Source: Psococerastis gibbosa (taxonomy: Eukaryota; Arthropoda; Insecta; Psocodea; Psocidae). Taken from it: 64,000 nt of DNA. Made by a program: the position numbers and the translations under genes. The stretch is taken from NCBI GenBank assembly GCA_963971405.1, contig OZ020486.1, positions 13,787,419 to 13,851,418 of the forward strand, in the 5' to 3' direction. Of the stretch, positions 34,701-45,200 are shown piece by piece (position 1 is the stretch's first letter; every line of letters starts with the position of its first letter). Under the pieces are notes generated by a model that worked only from the letters and a program-made list of their open reading frames with translations, was not told the DNA's origin and made no database searches.

Positions 34701-37700
34701 CCCTCAGTTAAACACCTAATTATTTTTATTTGTGCAACGAGGGCTGATTTAATTTAAGGTTTAAAGTTTTAAATTTTTTCTTTTAGAATTTTCATTTTTG
34801 GTTTGTCTGCATTGTTAATTCAAAACACTAACTTCTTTAAACTATTTAGTTTGAGAATTAGGTGGGGCACTGCCTCAGTTGCCTCTAATAGCGAGCCGCC
34901 ACTGGCGTGAAGTATGATATATGTTCGTTATGCTTGGTTTTCTGTTTAGGCAAGGAATTTCTTCTTGACGAACCCAACGCAGCTGAGCTTCCAGCCAAGG
35001 GCTTTGATCCCGGTGTAGATACGTACCAAGCTCCTCCTTCTTCAGGCGACGGCGTCAAGGTACACTTTGCATTACTTGTATTTTACATTTAAGTTTCATG
35101 ATTTTATTAGGTCTGTAGGTGACTAGTTGACTAGATCGTAAGCCATGTTGCGACAGTTCAGCGGGGCAAGAAGGCATATTTGTATATCTGTGCGTGCCTG
35201 GCCAACAGTCTGGCATTAGCACAATGCTTCATGTTGCACTGCTATTAATAGACGTTCAGCTTTGAACTAACTACTCCCCTACGGCATTTCAACCAGATTG
35301 AATAATAGTAATACTTTTGGGTCCGAGCGAACAATCGCAAAATGTAAAGCGTTTGCCATCGAGCGGTTGGCAGTCGAACTAGTGTTTCCCGAAACGAGCG
35401 CTAGAGTTTTTTTACAACTGGCGTACTTTTCAGAGGTCCTGTCAAAAAACTCATTTCTGGGGAATGTGTATACACATTATGTGTATAGTTGGGTGCACGC
35501 AGGACCTTATTTTCGGTACAAACCCGCCCAGCAGCCTTAGCGGAATAATATGTGTGGGATTATTATTCGATAACAGGTTAACGTAGACCCCAAGTCGAAC
35601 CGCCTGCAACTGCTCTCCCCGTTCGACAAGTGGGATGGCAAGGACCTCGTGGACATGACTATTCTCATCAAAGTCAAGGGCAAGTGCACGACTGACCACA
35701 TATCTGCGGCTGGCCCGTGGCTCAAGTTCCGTGGACATCTCGACAACATTTCCAACAACATGTTCCTCACGTAAGTTCATAATAGTCAGGCTTGTTATAC
35801 TCTATTGATTAGTCCGTGAAGAAATTGCTACGCGTATTTTGTTCATTTATTAGGGCAGTAAGCCTCTTTTTATATTCTTACTCCGCCGTAATGGTTAGAA
35901 ATTGATTTGCACTGTAAGGCTGGAATATAATGTGTTTATGGGAACATTTTACGCGGTGGTCGTAACATAGATTTTAATAATAATACTAGATAGCGAACTC
36001 CCATGCTCTCTGTAGGGAGTGTTGTGAAGCCATCCGCCATTGCTATAAGTGGATAGAAAGAACGGAAAGAACGCAATAAATTGTATCTTGATTTAATTTC
36101 AGTTAATATTGTCTTTTATGTAACTATTGATCAAAATCCACTGAAAATAAACTGAAAGATTGAACTTTTTAAAGTAATTTTCACAGAAAATGTTAGGAAA
36201 TCTCATAAGAACTCAAGGTGTAAATGAATGTAAACAACGTTTTCTATCCACTTATAGCAATGGCGGCTGGCTTCAAAATATGCAGGGGAGTTCGCTATCT
36301 AGTATTATTATTAAAATCTATGGGTGGTAATAACGTTCCATGTCGTGGAGTCCATTTTTCGGATTTCCGTATCCGTAAGGATGTCCTATGCCAACGATAG
36401 ATTTCGGACATTATTTATATTGTCTCCCGTATGAAGTTTTGGCCATTGGCAAACTGCTTAACATCAATCTACACCGACTAAAAGCAATAATGGACAAGCT
36501 GAGACAAGCTTACCATCGACGCAATGTAACAGGCGAAAGCAATACTTAACAAAGTACAAATACGAGTCAGATCAAACGGATACATTCATTAAATTGTTTG
36601 TATGCGATTAACCTTTCAAAAAAGAATTTTATCACTTCTAATTGCAGAAATTAAAATTTAAACATTCAATGTTGACTCATACCTTATCTTAATATCTACA
36701 TGGAATTTGGTAGCATATTTTTTTTAAACTTTAGTCTTACACAACTGGTTAATTTCCAACCACTATGACGGATTAAGAAAAAAAACGTATATTCAGAGCC
36801 GCCTGCTTTACATGCCCTCCAAAGCATGGCCAGAAAATGTAGCAAATGTGGGACTCGAACCAACAACCTTTCGGGTGAAAGTTGGAGTCTGTACCACTAC
36901 TCTACATGTCCTGTAGTTATGTCATTGTGCGAAGGCCTCACTGTAGGTATAGAAAACTTTCCCTAAGAGATGGTCTTTAAGCCATTTCGGGAAGTTATTA
37001 GCATTTGTCGCTGCTCTCAGAAAGCTTAGGAAAATAGGCGAAGTCTTGTAATATTGGAACCATTTGCCCACACTTGCCTATTTGCTGCACTGGCCTGACA
37101 AAGTCTCGCCGTTGCTTCTTATTATGTGTTACTGACTGATTGTGATCGATTATTTTGATTGAATTTTTTTCTACACTCAGGTCTTAAATTATAAACTGTG
37201 CATCTATAGCCTAGTTGTAAATATTTAAATAGTGAACAAACACGATTTGTGTATTGTTTTTATTATAGAGCGACAAATGCTGAGAATGGTGAAATGAACA
37301 AAGTCAAGAACCTGACCAACGGCGAATATGGTGCAGTGCCTGACGTAGCTCGTGACTACAAGAAGAAAGGAATTAAATGGGTCGCTATTGGAGATGAGAA
37401 CTACGGTATGTTGAATTACGAGAATGAGGTTCTGTAGGGACAGCTTTGGTCACTAGGTTCGCTGGCGACAAACCGATATCCATATTATTCAAAATGGCCG
37501 TCGTTTGCATGTGAAATCTAAGCTCTTAGCATCTAATTAATTCTTTTTATATTTTTACTATGCCTGGACCTTATATCGATGCATATAATTTAATATATAT
37601 ATTCTCCATGATTTATAGAAAAATATCAGTTTAAAATAATACATAAATAAAATAATTTTAAAATATTATTGAGGCTTATGGAAAAATCAACACTTTGATA

Positions 37701-39540
37701 TCATTGCAACTGGTGCTGCCATCTACAAAATGACGTCACAAATGAACCTCATTAGTCAAATCTGTTTCATTTTATAAAACAGAATAATAATGACAGAATT
37801 TGGTGCCATCGCACATTTAATGCATCCTTTATAACTTATCGATGAAATAATACTTGGCCTGTGACAACTTAGAAACTGCTGAAAGTTGGATTACTCCATA
37901 ATAGGTTGTTTATTTATTTTTCAAAAAAAGGTTAATCGCATACCTACCAACAATTAAATGAATGTATATGATTGACCTCTTCAGTCTTCAGTCGCCGCTG
38001 TAGAGATTCGCACAAGTACAAGCACGCTACCTCCTTGCTATCGAAGTCGATGAATTATAATTTAAATTTAATTTAATTATAAAAATAATTATAATTTATT
38101 AAATTTAAATAATGAGTTAATGTAATACTTAAGTTGTAAAGATTTTGTTGATACAATTACTTACTTTACTGAAATGGCGTCTTGTCCATCTCACGGGGCC
38201 GGCAGCATGGATCTAAAATACCATGTCATGTGCGTCTTCTGGCGACAAACCAAGGTTCCTCAGATCCTAGTGGTCTGGCGCTCTCCACCGAATAGTTTAA
38301 CGACGACATCCCCTCACCATGCCACAGGGTTATCATTGGGCTCATGCAGCTTTTCCAGACTAGACTTGCCACCACGCCCTAAACCTCTGACGCTGCTTGG
38401 TCGTGGATTGCTTATTCACAACTAACCAGCTTATCAGATGGCCTCCACAATCCGCGACCCGTGACCCCACAGCCTGCAGCTTAGCCCCATTCTATTCAAT
38501 TAGCAGGGGACTATTTCATAACTAGTACTACAAGGATTTTCTTCAGTTTTGGGGCTGGTGGTTTTCTGTGAAACTGATAGGCGACAGAAATTTCACGAAT
38601 TTATTAAATTCATGGAAAATTTTTGGCAATAAACATGAAAAACACCTTATAATATGGTGTATGAACTAGTCCCCTACCAACGGACAGGACCAAACCTATA
38701 TAATTTAAATATTAAATAAAATAAGATATATACTAGGATAAAACCTATTTTGAGGTGATCCAGGGATGGCCAATGTCTACGCCAGCTTCCTACTAACTTG
38801 TTGATTAACAGAAAGTTTCTGTACTTTAATGTCTGGAAACCTTTTTTCCGGAGGGTTTGCCTGGTGATGTTATGCCCGTTATATTTGGAGTAAGGCACTA
38901 TATGCTATATACTAATATAGAGCCCTAATTTGTAGCTTAATTATTAAATTAATTTATAGGTGAGGGAAGCAGCAGGGAGCACGCTGCGCTTGAACCCAGG
39001 CATCTGGGAGGCCGTGCTATTATTGTCAAGTCTTTTGCTCGTATCCACGAAACCAACCTCAAGAAACAAGGCCTTCTCCCTCTCACCTTCGCCAACTCGT
39101 CCGACTATGACAAAATTCAACCCACCGACAAGATCTCCCTTCTCGACTTGAAAAGCCTTGCACCTGGAAAGGTAAGTTCTCTTACTTCCAGGTTCCTTAC
39201 CGTCGTTATGCTCATAATCTGCCTTCATAATTGAATCCCATAATAATGTTAATATTATTTCCCATTTTTACGTAGTAAAAGGAAAACTTTGTGATGGTCG
39301 AAACACAGTAATAATGGCAGGATATGCAATGTATTGGGGCATGCATTATCCGTAAAAACAAGGCCGATAAGTCAAAAAAATAATGTTTACTTTTTTTAGC
39401 CTGTAACCTGTGAAATCAAGCATGCTGATGGTAAATCTGAGAAGATCCAACTGAACCACACACTCAACGCTGGTCAGATCACTTGGTTCCAGGCGGGCAG
39501 TGCCCTCAACAGAATGAAGGAGATCGCGGCTGGAAAGTAA
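25763..39540 (+). CDS. ACO2: Mitochondrial aconitase (aconitate hydratase)
   Basis: Thirteen exons: 25763-25795, 29873-30185, 31214-31320, 31784-32020, 32529-32679, 32804-33109, 33655-33812, 34248-34506, 34950-35059, 35577-35770, 37269-37405, 38960-39171 and 39400-39540. All junctions close in frame, giving 785 residues (human about 780). It interconverts citrate and isocitrate in the TCA cycle in the mitochondrial matrix. The [4Fe-4S] ligands are Cys388 in [10 protein letters not shown] and Cys451 and Cys454 in [59 protein letters not shown] and the active-site loop [21 protein letters not shown] (crossing the exon 11/12 join) are all intact. Exon 1 ([11 protein letters not shown]) is the least certain: it rests on an in-frame ATG, a basic presequence-like composition and a CAG|GTTCGT donor 4 kb upstream. 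A MITE starts 17 bases after the exon 11 donor. A possible polyadenylation signal lies at 39834. Confidence 0.96.
26286..26575. mobile_element. GGCCCGGTACAC TIR element, copy 1
   Basis: In ACO2 intron 1. The left end is GGCCCGGTACACCCGGACAA and the right end is its degraded inverse around CGTCCGAGTGTGCTGGACCC. Inside is AACGCCGGTGAT and its inverse ATCACCGGCGTT. A sister copy follows 65 bp later. There is no coding capacity. Confidence 0.8.
26641..26876. mobile_element. GGCCCGGTACAC TIR element, copy 2
   Basis: The same family in tandem with copy 1: it starts GGCCCGGTACATACGG and ends GAGTGTACCGGGCC. A related element is at 54021-54317. The following TAA could be part of a TWA target duplication, but the left side reads TAT. 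Confidence 0.8.
28107..28484. mobile_element. Foldback element with long arms, ACGTAGAAAATT family
   Basis: In ACO2 intron 1. The left arm starts at GAGGATAAGCTGTACGTAGA and runs through AAGACTACTTCGTGCATCATA. The right arm runs from TATGATGCATGAAGTAGTCTT to TCTACGTAGCATATTCTC. The arms pair imperfectly over more than 100 bp. A sister copy is at 57100-57591 in an MADD intron. Confidence 0.8.
28796..29012 (+). mobile_element. tRNA-derived SINE, near full length
   Basis: It has a tRNA-like head with an A-box-like segment near GAGTAGTAC and a B box GGTTCAAGTCC, then the family body GAGGGCATGTAAAGCAGGCGG and the tail. The first 30 bases (GTCAGGACATG...AGTAGT) are duplicated at the 5' end. It lies in ACO2 intron 1. 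Confidence 0.85.
30314..30884 (+). mobile_element. TTGCTTTCC TIR element, copy 2
   Basis: In ACO2 intron 2. It starts ATTGCTTTCCTATTTATAAG and ends ATGTAGGAAAGCAT, the same termini as 62-935. It shares GATTTACACG, GGGGTCAAACTACTCC-like and CTTTCTATCGATGCTTTCTT segments. A poly-G tract lies at about 30542-30554. Confidence 0.7.
33216..33335 (+). mobile_element. LINE 3' relic in ACO2 intron 6
   Basis: It shares ACATACGTGGAGCT and GAGGGCGTGTCAGG-like blocks, plus TGTGGAGGCTTAGA, with the LINE relic at 1150-1390. Only about 120 bp remain. Confidence 0.55.
33976..34080. repeat. Interspersed repeat, AACCTCTTCAGTCGCC family
   Basis: In ACO2 intron 7. Related copies are at about 37928-38045, 42645-42805, 51280-51385 and, in part, 61045-61100. 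Shared words are GCAA(A/G)CAATT.AATGAATGTAT, CTCTTCAGTCGCC, GTTGAGTYACGA and GTACAAGCACGCTACC. Family unknown. Confidence 0.7.
35966..36322. mobile_element. Foldback MITE, CATAGATTTTAATAATAATA ends
   Basis: In ACO2 intron 10. The left arm, from CATAGATTTTAATAATAATA through GATAGCGAACTCCC, pairs with the right arm ending in AAAATCTATG. An inner pair (CCGCCATTGCTATAAGTGG with its inverse) continues the fold. It is 357 bp and has no transposase. Confidence 0.85.
36340..36565 (+). repeat. Interspersed repeat (copy 2 at 46020-46250)
   Basis: Shared blocks are TGTCCTATGCCAACGA, GATTTCGGACATTA, GACAAGCTTACCAT and GACGCAATG.AACAGGCG. The two copies are about 220 bp and direct. The family is unknown. 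Confidence 0.8.
36796..36918 (-). mobile_element. tRNA-derived SINE, head and body
   Basis: Read on the minus strand it gives ACATGTAGAGTAGTGGTAC (A box), TTGGTTCGAGTCCCACA (B box) and GAGGGCATGTAAAGCAGGCGG. It is truncated after the body. It lies in ACO2 intron 10. Confidence 0.88.
37423..37753. mobile_element. MITE with 10-bp TIRs (AATGAGGTTC), copy 1
   Basis: The ends are AATGAGGTTC and GAACCTCATT. It matches 45207-45549 closely over its whole length. It starts 17 bases after the GT donor of ACO2 exon 11, and its right end carries TGACGTCA. No clear target duplication is visible. Confidence 0.9.
37928..38045. repeat. Interspersed repeat, AACCTCTTCAGTCGCC family
   Basis: In ACO2 intron 11. 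It carries AATGAATGTATATGATTGAC, CTTCAGTCGCCGC and ACAAGTACAAGCACGCTACC, as in the copies at 33976 and 42645. Confidence 0.65.
38520..38795. mobile_element. Partial foldback element related to 48671-49012
   Basis: Its right end, AGGTGATCCAGGGATGGCCAATG, and its centre, CCTTATAATATGGTGTATGAA, match the inverted-repeat element at 48671-49012. The left terminus is missing. Confidence 0.6.
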
Positions 39541-40022
39541 TGTAGTGCACCATCACAGTTATCACTTTGTATTTATTAAATTTGTATATTTATTAAATTA
39601 AGTTAAACAACTTTGATGATGGCGATTGACCGATCGGGGTTTTGTATGGCAGTATTTTAAGATATTATTTATTGAGATAAGTGCGATTTTTAACATCTTA
39701 TTTACCTGATTGATTACTCTCTTGGTTACAAGGGGACTTGATTGGAGTGCGCTAGTCATCTCTGTGTTACTAATGTGATTTGTTGATGGTTTGGTGCGGT
39801 CTTATTATGCATGTTGACTGATGCAACTTATACAATAAATGTTCAATGTGTCGTACATCTTTGGCTGCATTAGAATCCATTTTTTAGTAGATTTGTTTTT
39901 ATTGATGCATAAACTCCTTTTAGTTGGAAAAGAAAGTAGAGAGAGAAAGCTTCTTAGTCTATATCGTATTCCAATTCAATTTCAGTTCAATTGGTTGCAC
40001 AATTAGTCCAGTTAAGTACTTA
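39541..40022. other. ACO2 3' flank
   Basis: This should hold the ACO2 3' UTR. The AATAAA at 39834-39839 is the first plausible polyadenylation signal. I see no gene here. Confidence 0.5.
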
Positions 40023-40163
40023 GGCGTGGTTTCCACATGCGTCAATGGTCAATGAGAAATATGGTTTTGACGTGGTAGCTAAATTTTTAGTATGTCTTTA
40101 ATGTCTGCTACAACGTCAATTTCACATTTCTCATTGACTATTGACTTATGTGGAAACGCCGCC
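40023..40163. mobile_element. PIF/Harbinger-like foldback MITE, 141 bp
   Basis: The ends are GGCGTGGTTTCCACATG and the inverse CATGTGGAAACGCCGCC-like right end, flanked by TTA (40020-40022) and TTA (40164-40166). The arms hold a TCAATGGTCAATGAGAAAT pair that the sister elements lack. Confidence 0.85.
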
Positions 40164-40849
40164 TTACTGTGGAATTAACGCAAGAGTGGGCCGCAAGTGG
40201 AAAATAAAAGACATGCTTTCTTTCTATCAATGCCAAAAATAGCAAAATTCAGCGGAATTTTATCAGGTAATGATTAGATAATGATATTATACTATCTTTG
40301 CATACACCTTTCACTCCGGTGGCCTACTATGGCGATAATTTTTAATCTTATCCTGGGATAATTTACAAATGGAATTGTTCTGTTTATATTTAAACCCCAG
40401 GAATAAGTTAATACTAAACGGCATAGTAGGCCCGCTGCTGGCTGATGCCCTCATAGCTGTTTCGAAATAAGTTTTTTTCAACTCTATGGGAAAGAACAAA
40501 ATTCAGGGGGATTTCATTAGATAAACCAGGCTAATATAATTATACGTAGTGTTTTATTGCAACTTCGAGTTTTATACATTCTAAAGGCTATTATAATCTC
40601 TGATTTCATGTAACATAAATATAGGATTTTAATATTTTAACTCAGTTGCTAAAGCCATCACTAATCAAAACTAAGAAATTAGACGCTCTTCCGTCGTTTT
40701 ACGAGCCATAGCATTAAATGAAAATCGGGAATGTATTCAAATGGGTCAAATCTGATTCTAGACATATATTTCATGCACGAAAACAGAGCAAACTCAGCTG
40801 CTATTGAATGCTATACGCTATAATGTCTTCGCGAGCAATCCGAACAAGG

Positions 40850-40949
40850 GTATAGTCCACGCAAAATGAGAAAAGTATGGACATGGAATGTTTTGATCCT
40901 GTGCAACACATTCCATGTCCATTCTTTTCTCATTTTGCGTGGACTATAC
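40850..40949. repeat. Near-perfect hairpin, 42-bp arms and 16-base loop
   Basis: The left arm, 40850-40891, starts GTATAGTCCACGC and ends GGACATGGAATGT. The right arm, 40908-40949, is its reverse complement with one mismatch. It lies in the intergenic region between ACO2 and MADD. It could be a very short foldback element or a hairpin-RNA source. No flanking duplication is informative because the ends are themselves palindromic. Confidence 0.9.
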
Positions 40950-41939
40950 CTTGTGATAGAGAAGGAAAACATCAAGTAGAAATTAAAACTTAAGAAGTAA
41001 ATAAATTAAACAATATTTCCATTCTACGGGAGTTTTAAATACCACTTTATCATAATGTAGTGAGCACCCCTAATAAGTACTGTAGGCTGTCATAAAATGC
41101 GTGAAGCAACAAGGTTATTATTATTATTAATGTTTTAAGTAAGTAAACCAGCGTATTCCTTTAGGGTTGCAGGCAGAAACCCAATAGTGCGCAAAATTAA
41201 AAAACTTAATATTTGAAAATCTATTCAAAATGATTCAGCCTAGCGTGGTAACTATAAATTCAGTACTCACTTTTCACAGACAATCTCTGGAGTTATGTAT
41301 ATATTTTATTGTACATTCACAAAATCTTTAACTCGGTTTACTATAGATGCAAACTTCTCTCAAATTAGTGCGACTTCATGGATTTAAAATACCTTGGCTA
41401 CTGCATAAAAACGGGATACGGTATTTTGAAACAAAATTATAAGCCCCAGGCAATGATATGCAAAAAATTACATTATCTAGGCCGCTAATCACCGTTGCCC
41501 CCGGACAATTTTTTTAAATTTTGGCTAACTTAATTTTGGGGGTTTTACAACAAAAATTTCAATACTGGCTCCAACATTTTTTTAAATTCACATTTATTGC
41601 AGCCGATATTAATGTAAACAAAACCCAACAGTTCGTTTAGCCATTGATATTTGAGGAGGCTGTTTACAAACATGGCCAACTCCAAGTTGTAGAATTTTTC
41701 AGGAGAGCGGATTTTCTGTTTAAAATTGCATTAAGTTTATAGCTAACCCTAGACTTTTCAGAGCTTCTGTGCGCAATCTGGCTGCTTTTGTCACTTTATT
41801 TTACAACGTGCAGATGGACATTAAAATTTTCTGCAAGGTCGGATCAAAACCCCATTTTGTGAAAAAATGGAGTTGGCAACGTTTGTAACCAAGCTCCTCA
41901 TTTGGTTCTGCGCCCAAAAAAATGCGAAGGGGGGCCGGT

Positions 41940-42080
41940 GCTTTTATGACAACTCCCCCTACACCTGATCGGCCAGAGCCGAAATGGATTTTTGGGGAGG
42001 GGCAAGACCAGAAGGCCTCTAGCTATCAACCCCTTGCCGCGGGCAGAAGCTCGAGACGGAGTAAGCCCGGGGTGTCTGTT
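41940..42080. repeat. GC-richer repeat, CCTACACCTGATCGGCCAG family
   Basis: It shares CCTACACCTGATCGGCCAGA with about 18778 and then has a long GC-rich unit (CAACCCCTTGCCGCGGGCAG, AGCCCGGGGTGTCTG). It may be the 5' part of a LINE or SINE. It lies in the predicted MADD 3' flank or UTR. Confidence 0.5.
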
Positions 42081-42280
42081 CTGCTGATGTCAGGCTAAAT
42101 TAAAAGTAGGTAGGTACATGACTTGCCGAGCAACCATTGACCAAAGGCAACTACTCTCCTATCAAGAAGTTTAGTTGGAATGATTTGAATAAATTAAAAG
42201 AAAGGCAGACAAGGAGCGGAACAGGTGCCGAGGAAGGTAGCAGAATGTCTTCGCCAGGTGAATGAACGTGGCTAGCTATG

Positions 42281-45200
42281 TCACTGATGAGGAGGCAGTC
42301 TTCTGGCGGGAGTTACGACTACAGAGTCAGGATTCGAACACGATTCTCTTTTCTGCTCTTGTCCTGCTGCCACGTATGAAAATACGCAAAGAACCGCATA
42401 GCATATCTGGTCAGCCTGTAAACAGTAAGTTATAAAATAGATAATGACTGTTGAAAAATGCGCCTCCCTCCAAGTGTAGGGTTTCCTATAGAGTTCTATA
42501 CCTCTATACAGGAGAGATGGAACATTCGAGCCCGCCAAAAAAAATTTAGGGTCACAGATGTGGCAGGTGGCCACAGAAATTAAAGAAATCTATTTTTGGT
42601 GGAAAAAAATGTCCCGCCTCTCCCACATCTTAATAAACGGTTAAATCGCGTACAAACAATTTAATGAATGTATCCAATTAACTTCTTCAATCGCCTGACT
42701 AAGTCACATAATAGGTACTTGTGTCGAGTTGCGGCACGTCTCCGACCGCAAAGGGTGTAGAGACTCGCAGAAGTACAAGCACGCTACCACATTGCCACCG
42801 AAGAGGCTTACATAAAACTGTCGGTTTTCCCATGGTAATCCAATGGATACCCAGCCAGTCATTGCAAAACGATAAAACAAAAATAACTTAATCAAAGAAA
42901 AGCATAGAACGGAGTGCAGTACCCGCTTACCATTATGTATAACTACGCTACGCTTATTGGGTTTGGGTATGAAGATGTGATAACAAACTACCGTACATTT
43001 CTCAGCTTCCGTAGCCTATTGCATAGTATGCTAAATTATCGTTTAAACGCGAGGGCTGCTATTAGCTGCTAAGCCTAATAACAATGTAGTGACTAAGGGC
43101 GGATTCTACAATACGACCGATAAAGTACTCCGCAAAATTCACCATACGTTCACCCCATTCGCCGACAAAGTTCACTATAAATGAAGCGTGTGTATTTATT
43201 TAAAAATTGAAAAAGTAATGACTATACAGTATATACAATGCTATGAAACCCATTCAATATGATCAAAAGTTAAAATATAATAGTTTAAGTAAGAAACATG
43301 CTAGAAATTTGGTAAAATGAAAATGCCGCTATAGCTCACCATAAAACACGGATTGACCTCAATATAAGCTGTGGGGCACGCTGGGAGCTTATGGGGCAGT
43401 TTGCCAAATTGGAGACTTGTAATATAGAATATCGGCAGTTGCTGGGTAGGTGCATAAAGTGAATTTTAACGTTAGAGGGAACATATTAGAATCCGCCCTC
43501 GGCGACGAATCGTTGAACTACCACGTTTGGACGTTGGATAAAGTAAAGTAAAGAATCCGCCCTAAATTGTATTTAATTTTATACTGTATCCATATGTAGC
43601 CTAATATAGGCTACCTAATAAACAAATCCGTTGCTAGGCTACCCCATGCATTATGAATTAATAGAATAGTAGACCAATTAAAAGCACTACATAGATTTTT
43701 AAAATTGATAGCCCTCCTTACCTGCTTTGGTTCATCTTCGAATAATCTGGGAATTCCCCGTTTCATAACAACTTGAATCTTAATCCGCTTAAGAGGTCTA
43801 AGAGTTAAGACAACGTAACATTTCTTACATGAAAACAACTAGAGTCTTGACATGCACAGGACAATACGGTAAGCAAAAGTCAGCACTGAGCAGGCGGCGT
43901 GCAAGCTATCAAATTTCCAAATTTCACGGTTATAATGCGATGAAGACATGTTGTTATGGCCCCGCCCTGTAACAGTATATAAACTAAATCAACCCACCGC
44001 AGTCATCCAAATTATGGTCGTTTTCTTCTGTTGTCATGTATGTCAAGACAAAAAAGAAGCGAATTAATTGGCTAAGGTGGAGATTTCCAAATATTTTGTA
44101 GTCGCATAGATAGGAAAATGATTTTATGAAAAATTCATTAAAAAATACAAGCCTTACGTAGTAGATTTGCATTTTCGTCTCTGAATTATTATTACTCCAG
44201 CGAAACACAATCAAGTGCATTAAACAGATTTGATAGAACATTCGTAAATCAGACGGGTAAATAGTCTGCTTTTTTTAAGAATAACATACATTTTTTCCGA
44301 ATGTTTCATAAAACCATTTTCTTATCTTAGCAGCTGTGAAACGAGGAATTAATTAATTGAGTCAAAAATGCCTAAGTCTCGTTTGTTTATAAAATAATAG
44401 GAAATCTCTGCCTTAATTGCTAGCAGTAAACATCATGTGTCGTATGGCCAAAAGATTTATATGACATGCCAGGACTCCAGGAGTACATGCCACAAGTCAG
44501 TATACATTCATCATTCAACTATGTAATAAAATGAAAATAAACGACCAATCGGCTTCATATTCAGAATAGCCACAACTTCGAACCTATAAGCGAGGCCAGA
44601 GGGGATTAAGAGATAAAATTTTTTGGAGTGATTGATCTTAGTAGACAATTTTTTTATTCGGAAAAACCCCTTATTTTTATGTTTCTCGCTATTGCACAAA
44701 TAGTGAACGAGTGAAAGTTAGGGATTTGAAGGGAGCGATAATTCGTTCAATTATTATAATTTATACGACATTTCTATTTCTGTAATATATTGACGACGGT
44801 AAGGGACCTTAGGTTGTTTAGGCTCTTCAAAAGAGTTTGAAAACGTATGAATGCCTTCCTTATACTGTATTTCTAAATGAGCCAAGTTATTCATGCTTCT
44901 CCTCCTCCGGCCTTGCGTCTCGGTAAAATAGCCAGAGCAATACTGCAGACAGACAGCTAAGTTGAAAACATCGATATTCAAGCATTCAAGCAAAATTAAA
45001 GTAGTTTACCATAGCGGATTTGTACTTCCTCTCGATAATATGTCTAGTTTTTGGATCTGAAACGAGGAAATTTCACGTCGTAATTTTTCAGTACATATCG
45101 TATATGGCCCGGGAACTTTGAGGGCCACCACATTTTCGACGTGCTGTTTTATTAATTTTTTTAAATGAGCAACAAAAATTGAATTTATTTACTTATGAGC

